Positions 35,081 to 44,434 of a DNA stretch of 64,000 nucleotides are shown here, piece after piece (position 1 is the stretch's first letter; the number at the start of each line of letters is the position of its first letter). The notes beneath the pieces are model-generated. The model made no database searches and was not told the DNA's origin. It worked only from the letters and a program-made list of their open reading frames with translations. The DNA is from UBA10649 sp963700745 (GTDB lineage Bacteria; Actinomycetota; Actinomycetes; S36-B12): the NCBI GenBank assembly GCA_963700745.1, contig CAVOYT010000002.1:310001-374000 (forward strand). The letters run 5' to 3'. The position numbers and the translations under genes are program-made.

Positions 35081-35440
35081 TTGAACGTTTACACCCCGAT
35101 CCTCGTCCTCGGTCTCCTCGCACTCGGCTTCGCGGTCTTCTCCGTCACTGCTGCGAGTTTCACCGGCCCGAAGCGCTACAACCGAGCCAAGTACGACGCA
35201 TACGAGTGCGGCATCGAGCCGACGCCGCAGCCCATCGGCGGCGGGAAGTTCCCCGTCAAGTACTACCTCACGGCGATGCTGTTCATCGTCTTCGACATCG
35301 AGATCGTGTTCCTGTACCCCTGGGCCGTCGCCTTCGACCAGCTCGCGCTGTTTGGGCTCATCGAGATGTTCCTGTTCATCATCACCGTCCTCGTGGTCTA
35401 CGCCTACGTCTGGCGTCGCCGCGGACTCGAGTGGGACTGA
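35081..35440 (+). CDS. nuoA: NADH-quinone oxidoreductase subunit A
   Basis: Small membrane subunit at the Q-module/membrane-arm junction of complex I. 119 aa, three helices. The loop between helices 1 and 2 carries the conserved YDAYECGIEPTPQP with its cysteine, then KYYLTAMLFIVFDIEIVFLYPWA, the acidic helix-2 signature. TTG start. First gene of the 14-gene nuo operon, which runs to 50576 without an unrelated insertion. Confidence 0.96.
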   Translation: MNVYTPILVLGLLALGFAVFSVTAASFTGPKRYNRAKYDAYECGIEPTPQPIGGGKFPVKYYLTAMLFIVFDIEIVFLYPWAVAFDQLALFGLIEMFLFIITVLVVYAYVWRRRGLEWD

Positions 35441-35453
35441 CCGGAGAGGGATC

Positions 35454-36008
35454 ATGGGACTTGAGGAAGCACTGCCGTCCGGCATCCTGCTGACGACGGT
35501 GGAGAAGTTCGCCGGCTATGCCCGCAAGGGCTCGCTGTGGCCGGCCACGTTCGGTCTTGCCTGCTGCGCGATCGAGATGATGGCCTCTGGCGGACCGCGC
35601 TTCGACATCGCGCGCTACGGCATGGAGGTCTTCCGCGCCTCGCCCCGTCAGGCCGACCTCATGATCGTCGCTGGCCGCGTCAGCCAGAAGATGGCTCCGG
35701 TGCTGCGGCAGATCTACGACCAGATGCCCAACCCGAAGTGGGTCATCTCGATGGGCGTCTGCGCCTCCAGCGGCGGGATGTTCAACAACTACGCGATCGT
35801 GCAGGGCGTCGACCATGTCGTGCCCGTCGACATCTACCTCCCCGGCTGCCCTCCGCGCCCGGAGATGCTGTTCGACGCGATCCTCAAGCTGCACGACAAG
35901 ATCCAGGACACCAAGCTCGGCGCTCATCGCCGCGCCGAGGTCCTCGACCTTGAGGCCGCCGCGCTCGTGGCGCCGACCACGCTCGAGATGAAGGGCCTGA
36001 TGCGATGA
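35454..36008 (+). CDS. nuoB: NADH-quinone oxidoreductase subunit B
   Basis: Carries the terminal [4Fe-4S] cluster N2 that reduces quinone. 184 aa. Ligands C37-C38 (FGLACCAIEMM), C103 (SMGVCASSGG) and C132 (LPGCPPRPEM) are all present. ATG 35454 is 13 bp after nuoA, and an upstream extension overlapping nuoA was rejected. A second, divergent NuoB-like protein is encoded at 58247-58708. Confidence 0.97.
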   Translation: MGLEEALPSGILLTTVEKFAGYARKGSLWPATFGLACCAIEMMASGGPRFDIARYGMEVFRASPRQADLMIVAGRVSQKMAPVLRQIYDQMPNPKWVISMGVCASSGGMFNNYAIVQGVDHVVPVDIYLPGCPPRPEMLFDAILKLHDKIQDTKLGAHRRAEVLDLEAAALVAPTTLEMKGLMR

Positions 36009-36709
36009 GCGAGGGGTCCGTTCCCGCGGTGCCTGAGGGCGTCCGCGAGCTCGACATCATCGGCGTGCGCCACGGCGCCTTCGGCGCCGCCGGAGGCGGC
36101 GACACCAGCGGCTTCGGCGGCCTGGTCGAGCCCATCGTCATGCCGGCGCCGGCCGTGCGCCCCTACGGTGGCTGGTTCGACGAGGTCTCCGACGAGCTGG
36201 AGCTCTCCCTCGTCGATCGCGGACTGCCGGCACAGGACGCCATCGAGAAGGTCGTCATCTATCGCGACGAGATCACCTACCACGTCCGCCGTAGCCACCT
36301 GGTCACGTTCGTGACGGCCCTGCGGGACGAGCCGGGCCTGCGGTTCGAACTGTGCCTGGGCGTCAATGGCGTGCACTACCCGCACGAGACCGGCCGCGAG
36401 CTGCACGCGGTGTACCCGTTCATGTCCGTCACGCACAACCGCCGCATCCGCGTCGAGGTCTCGGTGCCGGATGGGGATGCCCGCATTCCCTCGATCGTCG
36501 CGGTGTACCCCGCGAACGACTGGCATGAGCGCGAGACATGGGACTTCTTCGGAATCGAGTTCGAGGGTCATCCGGCCCTCACCCGCATCATGATGCCGGA
36601 CGACTGGCCCGGCCATCCTCAGCGCAAGGACTACCCGCTCGGGGGCATCCCCGTCGAGTACAAGGGCGGCACGATCCCGCCCCCGGACCAGCGGAGGTCG
36701 TACAACTGA
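36005..36709 (+). CDS. nuoC: NADH-quinone oxidoreductase subunit C
   Basis: Peripheral Q-module subunit (30-kDa family), 234 aa. The family block VAVYPANDWHERETWDFFGI and the C-terminal DWPGHPQRKDYPLGG are intact. The N-terminal ~60 residues are a Gly-rich extension seen in actinobacterial NuoC. ATG overlaps the nuoB stop (ATGA). Separate from nuoD, not fused. Confidence 0.97.
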   Translation: MSEGSVPAVPEGVRELDIIGVRHGAFGAAGGGDTSGFGGLVEPIVMPAPAVRPYGGWFDEVSDELELSLVDRGLPAQDAIEKVVIYRDEITYHVRRSHLVTFVTALRDEPGLRFELCLGVNGVHYPHETGRELHAVYPFMSVTHNRRIRVEVSVPDGDARIPSIVAVYPANDWHERETWDFFGIEFEGHPALTRIMMPDDWPGHPQRKDYPLGGIPVEYKGGTIPPPDQRRSYN

Positions 36710-38079
36710 TGTCGACCGACAACGTCACCTTCACGAGCGCGGACGCCCAGTCCGACGAGACGGGCGATCCCTACGCCGGCTCGTACGAGACGACCGAGGG
36801 CCGCGTCTACACCGTCGCCGGCGGCGACTGGGACACGGTCACGGGAGCTCCCGAGGGGGAGAAGGACCGCATCGTCGTCAACATGGGCCCGCAGCACCCG
36901 TCCACGCACGGCGTCCTGCGCCTCATCCTCGAGCTCGATGGCGAGACGGTCACCGAGGCCCGGGCCGGTATCGGCTACCTGCACACCGGCATCGAGAAGA
37001 ACATGGAGTTCCGATCCTGGGTCCAAGGGGTCACGTTCGTCACCCGCATGGACTACCTGACGCCCATGTTCAACGAGACGGCCTACTGCCTGGCCGTCGA
37101 GAAGGCCCTTGACATCACCGATCAGGTGCCCGAGCGGGCCTCCATCATCCGAGTGATGATGATGGAGCTCAACCGGATCTCCTCGCACCTGGTCGCCCTT
37201 GCGACCGGCGGCCTGGAGCTGGGCGCGCTCACGGCCATGGAGTTCGGCTTCCGCGAGCGCGAACTGGTCATCGACATCTTCGAGATGGTGTCTGGGCTTC
37301 GCATGAACAGCGCCTACATCCGTCCGGGAGGCGTGGCGCAGGACCTGCCCGAGGACGGCGTGGAGAAGATCCGCGACACGATCCCCTTGCTGCGCAAGCG
37401 GCTCAAGGACACGGTCAACCTCCTGGTGGGCAACTCCATCTGGATGGGTCGCACGGTGGGCGTCGGATACCTCGACCTCACCGGCTGCATGGCGCTGGGC
37501 ATGACCGGCCCCGTCCTCCGGGCGACCGGACTGCCGCACGACCTGCGGAAGAGCGAGCCCTACTGCGGCTACGAGAACTACGAGTTCGACGTCTGCACGG
37601 AGACCACGAACGACGTGTACGGGCGATTCCTCATCCGCATCAACGAGATGGAGCAGTCGCTGCGCATCGTCGAGCAGTGCCTGGATCGCATCAAGCCGGG
37701 CCCGGTCATGGTCGCGGACAAGAAGATCGCCTGGCCCGCCAATCTGTCCATCGGCAGCGACGGCCAGGGGAACTCGCCCGAGCACATCAAGGAGATCATG
37801 TCGGAGTCGATGGAGGCACTGATCCATCACTTCAAGCTGGTCACCGAGGGCTTCCGGGTGCCGGCCGGCCAGGTGTACACCGCGGTCGAGTCGCCGAAGG
37901 GCGAGCTCGGGTGCCACCTCGTGAGTTCCGGTGGCACGCGGCCGTACCGGATCCACTTCCGCGATCCGTCATTCAACAATCTCCAGGCGGTGGCAGCGAT
38001 GTGCGAGGGCAGCATGATCTCGGACGTCATTGCCGCCGTGGCGAGCATTGATCCGGTCATGGGCGGCGTGGACCGCTAG
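36709..38079 (+). CDS. nuoD: NADH-quinone oxidoreductase subunit D
   Basis: 49-kDa subunit forming the quinone pocket with NuoB; 456 aa. MGPQHPSTHGVLRL contains the conserved His of the quinone site. ELNRISSHL, PGGVAQDLP and the late CEGSMISDVIAAVASIDPVMGGVDR end are typical. ATG 36709 shares a base with the nuoC stop. The first ~50 residues are acidic and variable. Confidence 0.97.
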   Translation: MSTDNVTFTSADAQSDETGDPYAGSYETTEGRVYTVAGGDWDTVTGAPEGEKDRIVVNMGPQHPSTHGVLRLILELDGETVTEARAGIGYLHTGIEKNMEFRSWVQGVTFVTRMDYLTPMFNETAYCLAVEKALDITDQVPERASIIRVMMMELNRISSHLVALATGGLELGALTAMEFGFRERELVIDIFEMVSGLRMNSAYIRPGGVAQDLPEDGVEKIRDTIPLLRKRLKDTVNLLVGNSIWMGRTVGVGYLDLTGCMALGMTGPVLRATGLPHDLRKSEPYCGYENYEFDVCTETTNDVYGRFLIRINEMEQSLRIVEQCLDRIKPGPVMVADKKIAWPANLSIGSDGQGNSPEHIKEIMSESMEALIHHFKLVTEGFRVPAGQVYTAVESPKGELGCHLVSSGGTRPYRIHFRDPSFNNLQAVAAMCEGSMISDVIAAVASIDPVMGGVDR

Positions 38080-38108
38080 GCATACAGAGAGCGAAGAGAC
38101 GAACTGAC

Positions 38109-38795
38109 ATGGCCATCAGCCAGAGCACGCGAGAGCAGATGCAGCAGCTCGCCGCGCGGTATCCCCGCTCGCGGTCGGCTCTCATGCCGATGCTGCACCT
38201 CGTCCAGAGCCTTGAGGGCGAGGTGACGCCCGAGGGCATCGCGGCATGCGCCGAGGAGGTCGGGGTCAGCGCCGCCGAGGCGACGGCGGTGGCGTCCTTC
38301 TACACGATGTACAAGCGTCGCCCGGTGGGCGAGCACCACATCGGCGTGTGCACCAACACCCTGTGCGGACTCCTCGGCGGCGATGCCGTGTACGAGGCGC
38401 TCAGCGAGCGGCTCGGGGTCGGGCACGACACCCCGACCGATGACGGGCGGTTCTGGCTGGAGCGCATCGAGTGCCAGGCCGCGTGCACGCACGCGCCGGT
38501 GATGACCGTCGACTGGGAGTACATGGACGACGTCACTCCTGCCTCAGCCGTCGAGATCGTCGATCGCCTCGACCGGGGCGAGCCGGTCCAGTCGACCCGG
38601 GGCCCGGTGATCCGCGACTTCCGGGCCACCGAGCGCACCCTCGCCTTCCCGGAGGACGGCCTGGCCGCCGAGGGCACGCCGGTCGACGCCAAGATGCTCG
38701 CCGGCCTCACGGTCGCCAAGGAGCGCGGCATGACCGCCCCGGGCCTGCCCACTCCCCGGACGTCCGATCCCACCAACACGGGACAGGAGGGCTGA
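38109..38795 (+). CDS. nuoE: NADH-quinone oxidoreductase subunit E
   Basis: 24-kDa N-module subunit with a [2Fe-2S] cluster (N1a). 228 aa. Thioredoxin-like domain ligands C81, C86, C122 and C126 (VCTNTLCGLLGG and IECQAACTHAP). Starts at ATG 38109, 29 bp after nuoD, with no strong structure between. The C-terminal ~50 residues extend past the domain as in other actinobacteria. Confidence 0.96.
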   Translation: MAISQSTREQMQQLAARYPRSRSALMPMLHLVQSLEGEVTPEGIAACAEEVGVSAAEATAVASFYTMYKRRPVGEHHIGVCTNTLCGLLGGDAVYEALSERLGVGHDTPTDDGRFWLERIECQAACTHAPVMTVDWEYMDDVTPASAVEIVDRLDRGEPVQSTRGPVIRDFRATERTLAFPEDGLAAEGTPVDAKMLAGLTVAKERGMTAPGLPTPRTSDPTNTGQEG

Positions 38796-38798
38796 GCG

Positions 38799-40103
38799 AT
38801 GCCGCTGACGCCAGTCATCACCGAGCACTGGGACGATCCTGAGCTGTTCACCCTGGCCGGGTACCAGCGCCACGGGGGCTACCGCGCCCTCACCTCTGCC
38901 CTCAAGCAGGACCCGGATGCGCTGATCGGCCTGGTCAAGGACTCCGGCCTGCGGGGGCGCGGCGGGGCGGGCTTCCCCACCGGCCTGAAGTGGAGCTTCG
39001 TGCCGCAGAACGACGGCAACCCGCACTACCTGGTCGTCAACGCCGATGAGTCCGAGCCGGGTGCCTGCAAGGACATCCCGATCATGCTCGCGAATCCGCA
39101 CGCGCTCATCGAGGGCGTCATCATCACGGCGTACGCGATCCGCGCCAAGCACGCCTTCGTGTACATCCGTGGCGAGGTGCCCGAGGCGATCCGCCGGGTG
39201 GCCAACGCCGTCCGCGAGGCCCGCGAGGCCGGGTTCATCGGCACCAACGTCCTGGGCTCGGGCTTCGACGTGGACGTCGTTGTGCACTCCGGTGCCGGCG
39301 CCTACATCTGCGGCGAGGAGACGGCGCTGCTCGACTCGCTCGAGGGCTTCCGAGGTCAGCCGAGGCTGAAGCCGCCGTTCCCGGCCGTCGCCGGACTGTA
39401 CGCGGCGCCGACGGTCATCAACAACGTCGAGACCATCTGCAACATCCCCTACATCGTCGACCGAGGTGTCGACTGGTTCCGGCAGTTCGGCACCGAGAAG
39501 TCACCCGGCTTCAAGGTGTTCGCCGTGTCCGGTCATGTCAATCGCCCGGGGATCTACGAGGCCCCGCTGGGCATCACGATGCGCGAGCTGCTCGAGTACG
39601 CGGGCGGTGTTCGCGACGGCGGCGAAGTGAAGTTCTGGCTGCCGGGCGGATCCTCGGTCCCCATGCTGACCGGGGAGCACCTCGACGTCCCCATGACCTA
39701 CGAGGACATGGCGGCGGCGGGCACCATGCTCGGCACGGGGACGCCGATGATCTTCGACCACACCGTCAGTGTCGTGAAGGCAGTCACCCGGTGGCTGGAG
39801 TTCTACAAGCACGAGTCGTGCGGCAAGTGCACTCCCTGTCGCGAGGGCACCTACTGGATCACCGGCACGCTCGAGCGCTTCGAGCACGGCAACGGCACCG
39901 ACTCCGAGGTCGAGGAGCTCGTCGAGCTCTGCGGCCAGATCATGGGTAGGTCCTTCTGCGCACTGGGCGACGCGGCGGCTACGCCCTACCCGGCCGCGCT
40001 GAAGTACTTCCGAGACGAGTTCCTGGCTGCCACCACCACGTCAGCCGACGAGCAGTTCGATCCGGTTGCCTCCTACGTCTTTGCAGGGGCGGTTGCGCGA
40101 TGA
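38799..40103 (+). CDS. nuoF: NADH-quinone oxidoreductase subunit F
   Basis: 51-kDa subunit that binds NADH and FMN and holds cluster N3; 434 aa. NADH/FMN loops: RGRGGAGFPTGLKW, NADESEPGACKD and GAGAYICGEETALLDSLEG. Cluster ligands C341, C344 and C347 (SCGKCTPCREG) and C387 (RSFCALGD). Three bases separate it from nuoE. Its presence shows this is an NADH-using complex I rather than a ferredoxin-only 11-subunit form. Confidence 0.97.
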   Translation: MPLTPVITEHWDDPELFTLAGYQRHGGYRALTSALKQDPDALIGLVKDSGLRGRGGAGFPTGLKWSFVPQNDGNPHYLVVNADESEPGACKDIPIMLANPHALIEGVIITAYAIRAKHAFVYIRGEVPEAIRRVANAVREAREAGFIGTNVLGSGFDVDVVVHSGAGAYICGEETALLDSLEGFRGQPRLKPPFPAVAGLYAAPTVINNVETICNIPYIVDRGVDWFRQFGTEKSPGFKVFAVSGHVNRPGIYEAPLGITMRELLEYAGGVRDGGEVKFWLPGGSSVPMLTGEHLDVPMTYEDMAAAGTMLGTGTPMIFDHTVSVVKAVTRWLEFYKHESCGKCTPCREGTYWITGTLERFEHGNGTDSEVEELVELCGQIMGRSFCALGDAAATPYPAALKYFRDEFLAATTTSADEQFDPVASYVFAGAVAR

Positions 40104-42526
40104 CCATCACGAACAACGTGCCCTCGGGGCCCACTCCTGGCGTCGTCGGGCCGGGCTCCGAGGTCGAGGTCTCGGTCGACACGATCTCGGTCGTCATCGA
40201 CGGGGTGGAGATGCGGGTGCCGAAGGGCACCCTCGTCATCCGTGCGGCCGAGCAGCTCGGCATCGAGATCCCGCGGTTCTGCGACCACCCGCTGCTCGAT
40301 CCGGTGGCGGCGTGCCGGGCCTGCCTGATCGAGATCGACGGGATGCCCAAGCCGCAGCCGGCCTGCGCCCAGGTGCTGGCGGATGGCATGCAGGTCCACA
40401 CCCAGCAGTCCTCCGAGGTCGCGCGGGTCGCGCAGGAGGGCGTGATGGAGTTCCTGCTCCTGAACCACCCGCTCGACTGCCCGGTATGCGACAAGGGCGG
40501 CGAGTGCCCGCTCCAGAACCAGGCCATGTCGGTCGGCCGTCCCGAGAGCCGGTTCACCGGGGCGAAGCGTGAGTTCGAGAAGCCCATCAATGTCAGCGCG
40601 CAGATCCTGCTCGACCGCGAGCGCTGCGTCTCGTGCGCGCGGTGCACCCGGTTCGCCGAGCAGATCGCCGGCGACCCGATGATCGAGCTGCTCGAGCGCG
40701 GTGCCAAGCAGCAGGTCGGCACGGCGTCGGACGAGCCATTCGACTCGTACTTCTCGGGCAACACCGTCCAGATCTGCCCCGTCGGTGCACTCACCAGCGC
40801 CTCCTACCGCTTCCGGTCCCGCCCGTTCGATCTCGTCTCGGTGCCGACCGCGTGCGAGCACTGCGCCTCCGGGTGCTCACTGCGCACGGACTACCGGCGT
40901 GGCGTGGTCACGCGGCGCCTCGCCTGGGACGACCCGGACGTGAACGAGGAGTGGAACTGCGACAAGGGCCGTTTCGCCTTCGCGTATCAGACGCAGGGCC
41001 GGCTCGAGTCGCCCATGATCCGCGAGAACGGCGAACTGCGGACCGCCTCCTGGCCGGAGGCCATCGACTTCGCCGCTCGCGGCCTCGCTGCGTCGGCCGA
41101 CGGTCGGGTCGGCGTCCTCGTCGGCGGCCGGAGCACGGTGGAGGACGCCTACGCCTACGGACGCTTCGCGCGCACGGCGCTGTCCTCCGACAGCATCGAC
41201 TTCCGCGTCAGGCAGACGTCGGACGAGGAGACCGCCTTCCTCGCCTCGAGCGTCGCCGGCACGCCTGTGCACGTCTCATATGAGGCTCTCGAGAGCGCCC
41301 CGGTCGTCCTCCTCGTCGGCTTCGAGCCGGAGGATGAATCGCCGATCGTGTTCCTGCGGCTGCGCAAGGCTGCACGGTCCGGCACCGCGGTCGTGTCGGT
41401 CGGTGCCGTCGCCTCCGTCGGCCTGGAGAAGATGTCCGGTCGCCTGGTCCCGGCACGGCCGGGCGCCGAGGCCGAGGCCCTGGGTCGACTCGACGACGAG
41501 ACGCGCGCTCTGCTGGCCCAGCCGGGCGCGGTCATCCTCGTAGGTGAGCGCGTCGCGGGATCAGCGGGCGCGCCATCAGCAGCACTGAATCTGGCCCGTG
41601 AGACCGGGGCGGCCCTGGCATGGGTTCCGCGCCGGGCGGGAGAGCGCGGCGCACTGGATGCAGGTGCCCTGGCGGGGCTGCTGCCCGGCGGTCGCCCGCT
41701 GACTGACGTGCAGGCGCGCGGCCAGGTGGCCGCCGCGTGGGGCGTGGAGCCGGAGGCCCTGCCATCGGTTACCGGACTGTCCGGCCCGGCGATCCTGGAG
41801 GCCGCACGCAACGGGGAGCTGTCCGCCCTCCTCGTCGGCGGCGTCGAGCTGGGTGACTTCGCCGATCCCGGCCTCGCGCTGGCGGCGGTCGAGGGCGCGG
41901 GCTTCGTCGTGTCGCTCGAGAACCATCACTCCGCGGTGACCGCCCTGGCCGACGTCGTGCTCCCGGTCGCTGCGGTTACGGAGAAGGCCGGCACCTTCCT
42001 CGACTGGGAGGGCCGTCCACGCCCCTTCGGTCAGGTGTTCCGCGATGCGCTGACGATGTCCGACGCCCGCGTCCTGTCCATGATCGCCGAAGCGATGGGC
42101 GTGCCCATGCCCGCCGACGTGACCGCCATCCGGGCCGAGCTCGGCGGCCTCGGTCCGTGGACCGGAGGTCGGGTGGAGGCTCCGGCGAACGCTCCCGCCG
42201 ACGCCAGCGCCGGCGATGGCGATGGCGTCACCCTGGCCTCCTGGCGCCAGCTGCTCGACTCCGGAGTGATGCAGGAGGGCGAGCCGCACCTCGCAGCCAC
42301 CGCACGCCCGACCGTCGCCATGATGTCCGCGGCCACGGCCCAGGGCCTGGGCGATGCCGTGACCATCACCGGTCCGGCGGGCTCGCTGACCCTCCCGATC
42401 CAGGTCGCTGACGTCGTCGACCACGTCGTTTGGGTACCGATGAACTCGCCGGGCTGCCACATCCATGCCGACCTCGGTGCCGTGCCCGGCGCTGCCGTCC
42501 AGCTATCCGCCGGAGGTGCGGCGTGA
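40100..42526 (+). CDS. nuoG: NADH-quinone oxidoreductase subunit G
   Basis: 75-kDa subunit carrying several Fe-S clusters; 808 aa. The N-terminal [2Fe-2S] ligands are C61, C72, C75 and C89. Next come the His-containing block HPLDCPVCDKGGECPLQNQ and CVSCARCTRF for [4Fe-4S] clusters, followed by CEHCASGCSLRTDYR for the extra cluster (N7 type). The molybdopterin-oxidoreductase-like C-terminal half lacks an evident cofactor role. ATG overlaps the nuoF stop. Confidence 0.96.
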   Translation: MTITNNVPSGPTPGVVGPGSEVEVSVDTISVVIDGVEMRVPKGTLVIRAAEQLGIEIPRFCDHPLLDPVAACRACLIEIDGMPKPQPACAQVLADGMQVHTQQSSEVARVAQEGVMEFLLLNHPLDCPVCDKGGECPLQNQAMSVGRPESRFTGAKREFEKPINVSAQILLDRERCVSCARCTRFAEQIAGDPMIELLERGAKQQVGTASDEPFDSYFSGNTVQICPVGALTSASYRFRSRPFDLVSVPTACEHCASGCSLRTDYRRGVVTRRLAWDDPDVNEEWNCDKGRFAFAYQTQGRLESPMIRENGELRTASWPEAIDFAARGLAASADGRVGVLVGGRSTVEDAYAYGRFARTALSSDSIDFRVRQTSDEETAFLASSVAGTPVHVSYEALESAPVVLLVGFEPEDESPIVFLRLRKAARSGTAVVSVGAVASVGLEKMSGRLVPARPGAEAEALGRLDDETRALLAQPGAVILVGERVAGSAGAPSAALNLARETGAALAWVPRRAGERGALDAGALAGLLPGGRPLTDVQARGQVAAAWGVEPEALPSVTGLSGPAILEAARNGELSALLVGGVELGDFADPGLALAAVEGAGFVVSLENHHSAVTALADVVLPVAAVTEKAGTFLDWEGRPRPFGQVFRDALTMSDARVLSMIAEAMGVPMPADVTAIRAELGGLGPWTGGRVEAPANAPADASAGDGDGVTLASWRQLLDSGVMQEGEPHLAATARPTVAMMSAATAQGLGDAVTITGPAGSLTLPIQVADVVDHVVWVPMNSPGCHIHADLGAVPGAAVQLSAGGAA

Positions 42527-43878
42527 CCGGTTCTCAGTTCGGCCTGTTCGGGACCGACCCCTGGTGGCTGGTCATCCTGAAGGTGCTGGCGATCTTCGTC
42601 ATGCTCGTGCTGCTGACCTTGTTCACCATCTGGTGGGAGCGGCGCGTCGTCTCGCGCATGCAGAACCGCATCGGACCCAACCGGACTGGGCCTCAGGGCC
42701 TCCTGCAGTCCTTGATGGACGGCATGAAGCTGGCGCTCAAGGAGGAGATCATCCCGAAGTCGGCGCACCTCGCGGTGTACTGGCTGGCGCCGGTCATCTC
42801 CGCGACGATGGCCTTCCTCGCGTTCGCGGTCATCCCGTTCGGGCCGACCGTGTCGATCTTCGGTACCGAGACACCGCTCCAGCTGACCGACTTCCCGGTA
42901 TCGGTCCTGTACGTCCTCGCCATCGCGTCGATCGGCATCTACGGGATCGTGCTGGGCGGCTGGGCCTCCGGCTCGACCTACCCACTGCTGGGCGGACTGC
43001 GGTCGAGCGCGCAGATGATCTCCTACGAGATCGCGATGGGCTTGTCGTTCGTGGCGGTCTTCCTCTACGCCGGCTCCATGTCGACATCGCAGATCGTGGC
43101 GGCGCAGGAGCCGGTGTGGTTCGCGATCATCCTGCTGCCGTCGTTCCTGATCTACTGCACGTCGATGGTCGGCGAGACCAACCGCGCCCCCTTCGACCTC
43201 CCGGAGGCGGAGGGCGAACTGGTCGGTGGCTTCCACACCGAGTACTCGTCGCTGAAGTTCGCACTGTTCTTCCTGGCCGAGTACATCAACATGGTCACGG
43301 TCTCCGCGATGGCCACCACGCTGTTCCTCGGCGGCTGGCGGGCCCCGTGGCCGCTGTCCCTGTGGGAGGGCGCGAACCAGGGCTGGTGGCCGCTCCTGTG
43401 GTGGCTGATCAAGGTCCAGATCTTCGTCTTCGTCTTCATCTGGCTGCGCGGGACCCTGCCGAGGATGCGCTACGACCAGTTCATGAAGTTCGGCTGGAAG
43501 GTGCTGATCCCGGTCTCGATCGGGTGGATCATGATCGTCTCCGTTGCTCGCGTCCTGCGCAACGAGGTCGCCATCACGACCACGGAGATCCTGATCTTCG
43601 GTGCCGCCCTCATCGCCATCCTCCTCGTCGGTTCCTGGCTCCTCCAGACGCGTCAGGACCGGCGGGCGGAAGCCGAGGCGAAGGCCGAGGCGGATGCGCT
43701 GACGGCGACGTTCGAGCCGACGGCAGGCGGATTCCCGGTACCGCCGATGCCCGGGCAGCAGTTCGTCTACACCTCGCGCCGATCGCTGGCGCAGGGCACC
43801 ACGATCGTCCAGGAACCGGCGCCAGCCGAACCGGACGCATCGTCCGACGCCACCGATGTGGAGGACCATCATGGCTGA
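42523..43878 (+). CDS. nuoH: NADH-quinone oxidoreductase subunit H
   Basis: Membrane subunit lining the quinone channel, 451 aa with about nine helices. WERRVVSRMQNRIGPNRTGP is the conserved first cytoplasmic loop, and MVGETNRAPFDLPEAEGELV, GGFHTEYSS and RGTLPRMRYDQFMKFGWK follow. A charged, Ala/Glu-rich C-terminal tail of ~80 residues is typical of actinobacteria. GTG 42523 overlaps the nuoG stop by 4 bp. Confidence 0.97.
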   Translation: MTGSQFGLFGTDPWWLVILKVLAIFVMLVLLTLFTIWWERRVVSRMQNRIGPNRTGPQGLLQSLMDGMKLALKEEIIPKSAHLAVYWLAPVISATMAFLAFAVIPFGPTVSIFGTETPLQLTDFPVSVLYVLAIASIGIYGIVLGGWASGSTYPLLGGLRSSAQMISYEIAMGLSFVAVFLYAGSMSTSQIVAAQEPVWFAIILLPSFLIYCTSMVGETNRAPFDLPEAEGELVGGFHTEYSSLKFALFFLAEYINMVTVSAMATTLFLGGWRAPWPLSLWEGANQGWWPLLWWLIKVQIFVFVFIWLRGTLPRMRYDQFMKFGWKVLIPVSIGWIMIVSVARVLRNEVAITTTEILIFGAALIAILLVGSWLLQTRQDRRAEAEAKAEADALTATFEPTAGGFPVPPMPGQQFVYTSRRSLAQGTTIVQEPAPAEPDASSDATDVEDHHG

Positions 43879-44434
43879 GACCCCCCAGGTGATCCGGGGG
43901 TTCGGGGTCAGCTTCCTGACGATGTTCAAGAAGGTCGTCACGGAGCAGTACCCCGAGCAGAAGGTGCCGACGAAGCCACGGTTCCACGGCCGTCATCAGC
44001 TCAACCGCTGGGCCGATGGGCTGGAGAAGTGCATCGGCTGCGAGCTCTGCGCGTGGGCCTGCCCCGCCGACGCGATCTTCGTCGAGGGCGCAGACAACTC
44101 CGCCGAGGAGCGGTTCTCGCCCGGTGAGCGCTACGGCCGCGTCTACCAGATCAACTACCTGCGCTGCATCTTCTGCGGCCTGTGCATCGAGGCCTGCCCG
44201 ACGAGGGCGCTGACGATGACGAACGAGTACGAGCTCGCCGACGACAGCCGCGCGAAGCTGATCTACGAGAAGAAGGACCTGCTCGCCCCACTGCTTCCGG
44301 GCATGGTCGCTCCTCCGCACGACATGGTTCCCGGCACCACGGAGCGCGACTACTACGCGAACACCGTCAAGGGAGCGTCGCCCGAGCAGGCCACGACCGG
44401 CCGGACGCCGTCGGCAGAGGAGGTGGTCTCGTGA
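43871..44434 (+). CDS. nuoI: NADH-quinone oxidoreductase subunit I
   Basis: Ferredoxin-like subunit with clusters N6a and N6b; 187 aa. Ligands C54, C57, C60 and C64 (CIGCELCAWACP), and C99, C102, C105 and C109 (CIFCGLCIEACP). ATG 43871 is preceded by GGAGGA at 43860-43865 and overlaps the nuoH stop by 8 bp. The extra five residues of a longer frame lie in nuoH and were dropped. Confidence 0.97.
   Translation: MAETPQVIRGFGVSFLTMFKKVVTEQYPEQKVPTKPRFHGRHQLNRWADGLEKCIGCELCAWACPADAIFVEGADNSAEERFSPGERYGRVYQINYLRCIFCGLCIEACPTRALTMTNEYELADDSRAKLIYEKKDLLAPLLPGMVAPPHDMVPGTTERDYYANTVKGASPEQATTGRTPSAEEVVS

Noticed and set aside
42031..43941. A 636-codon open frame on the minus strand
   Set aside because: Antisense to nuoG and nuoH, both of which are secure.
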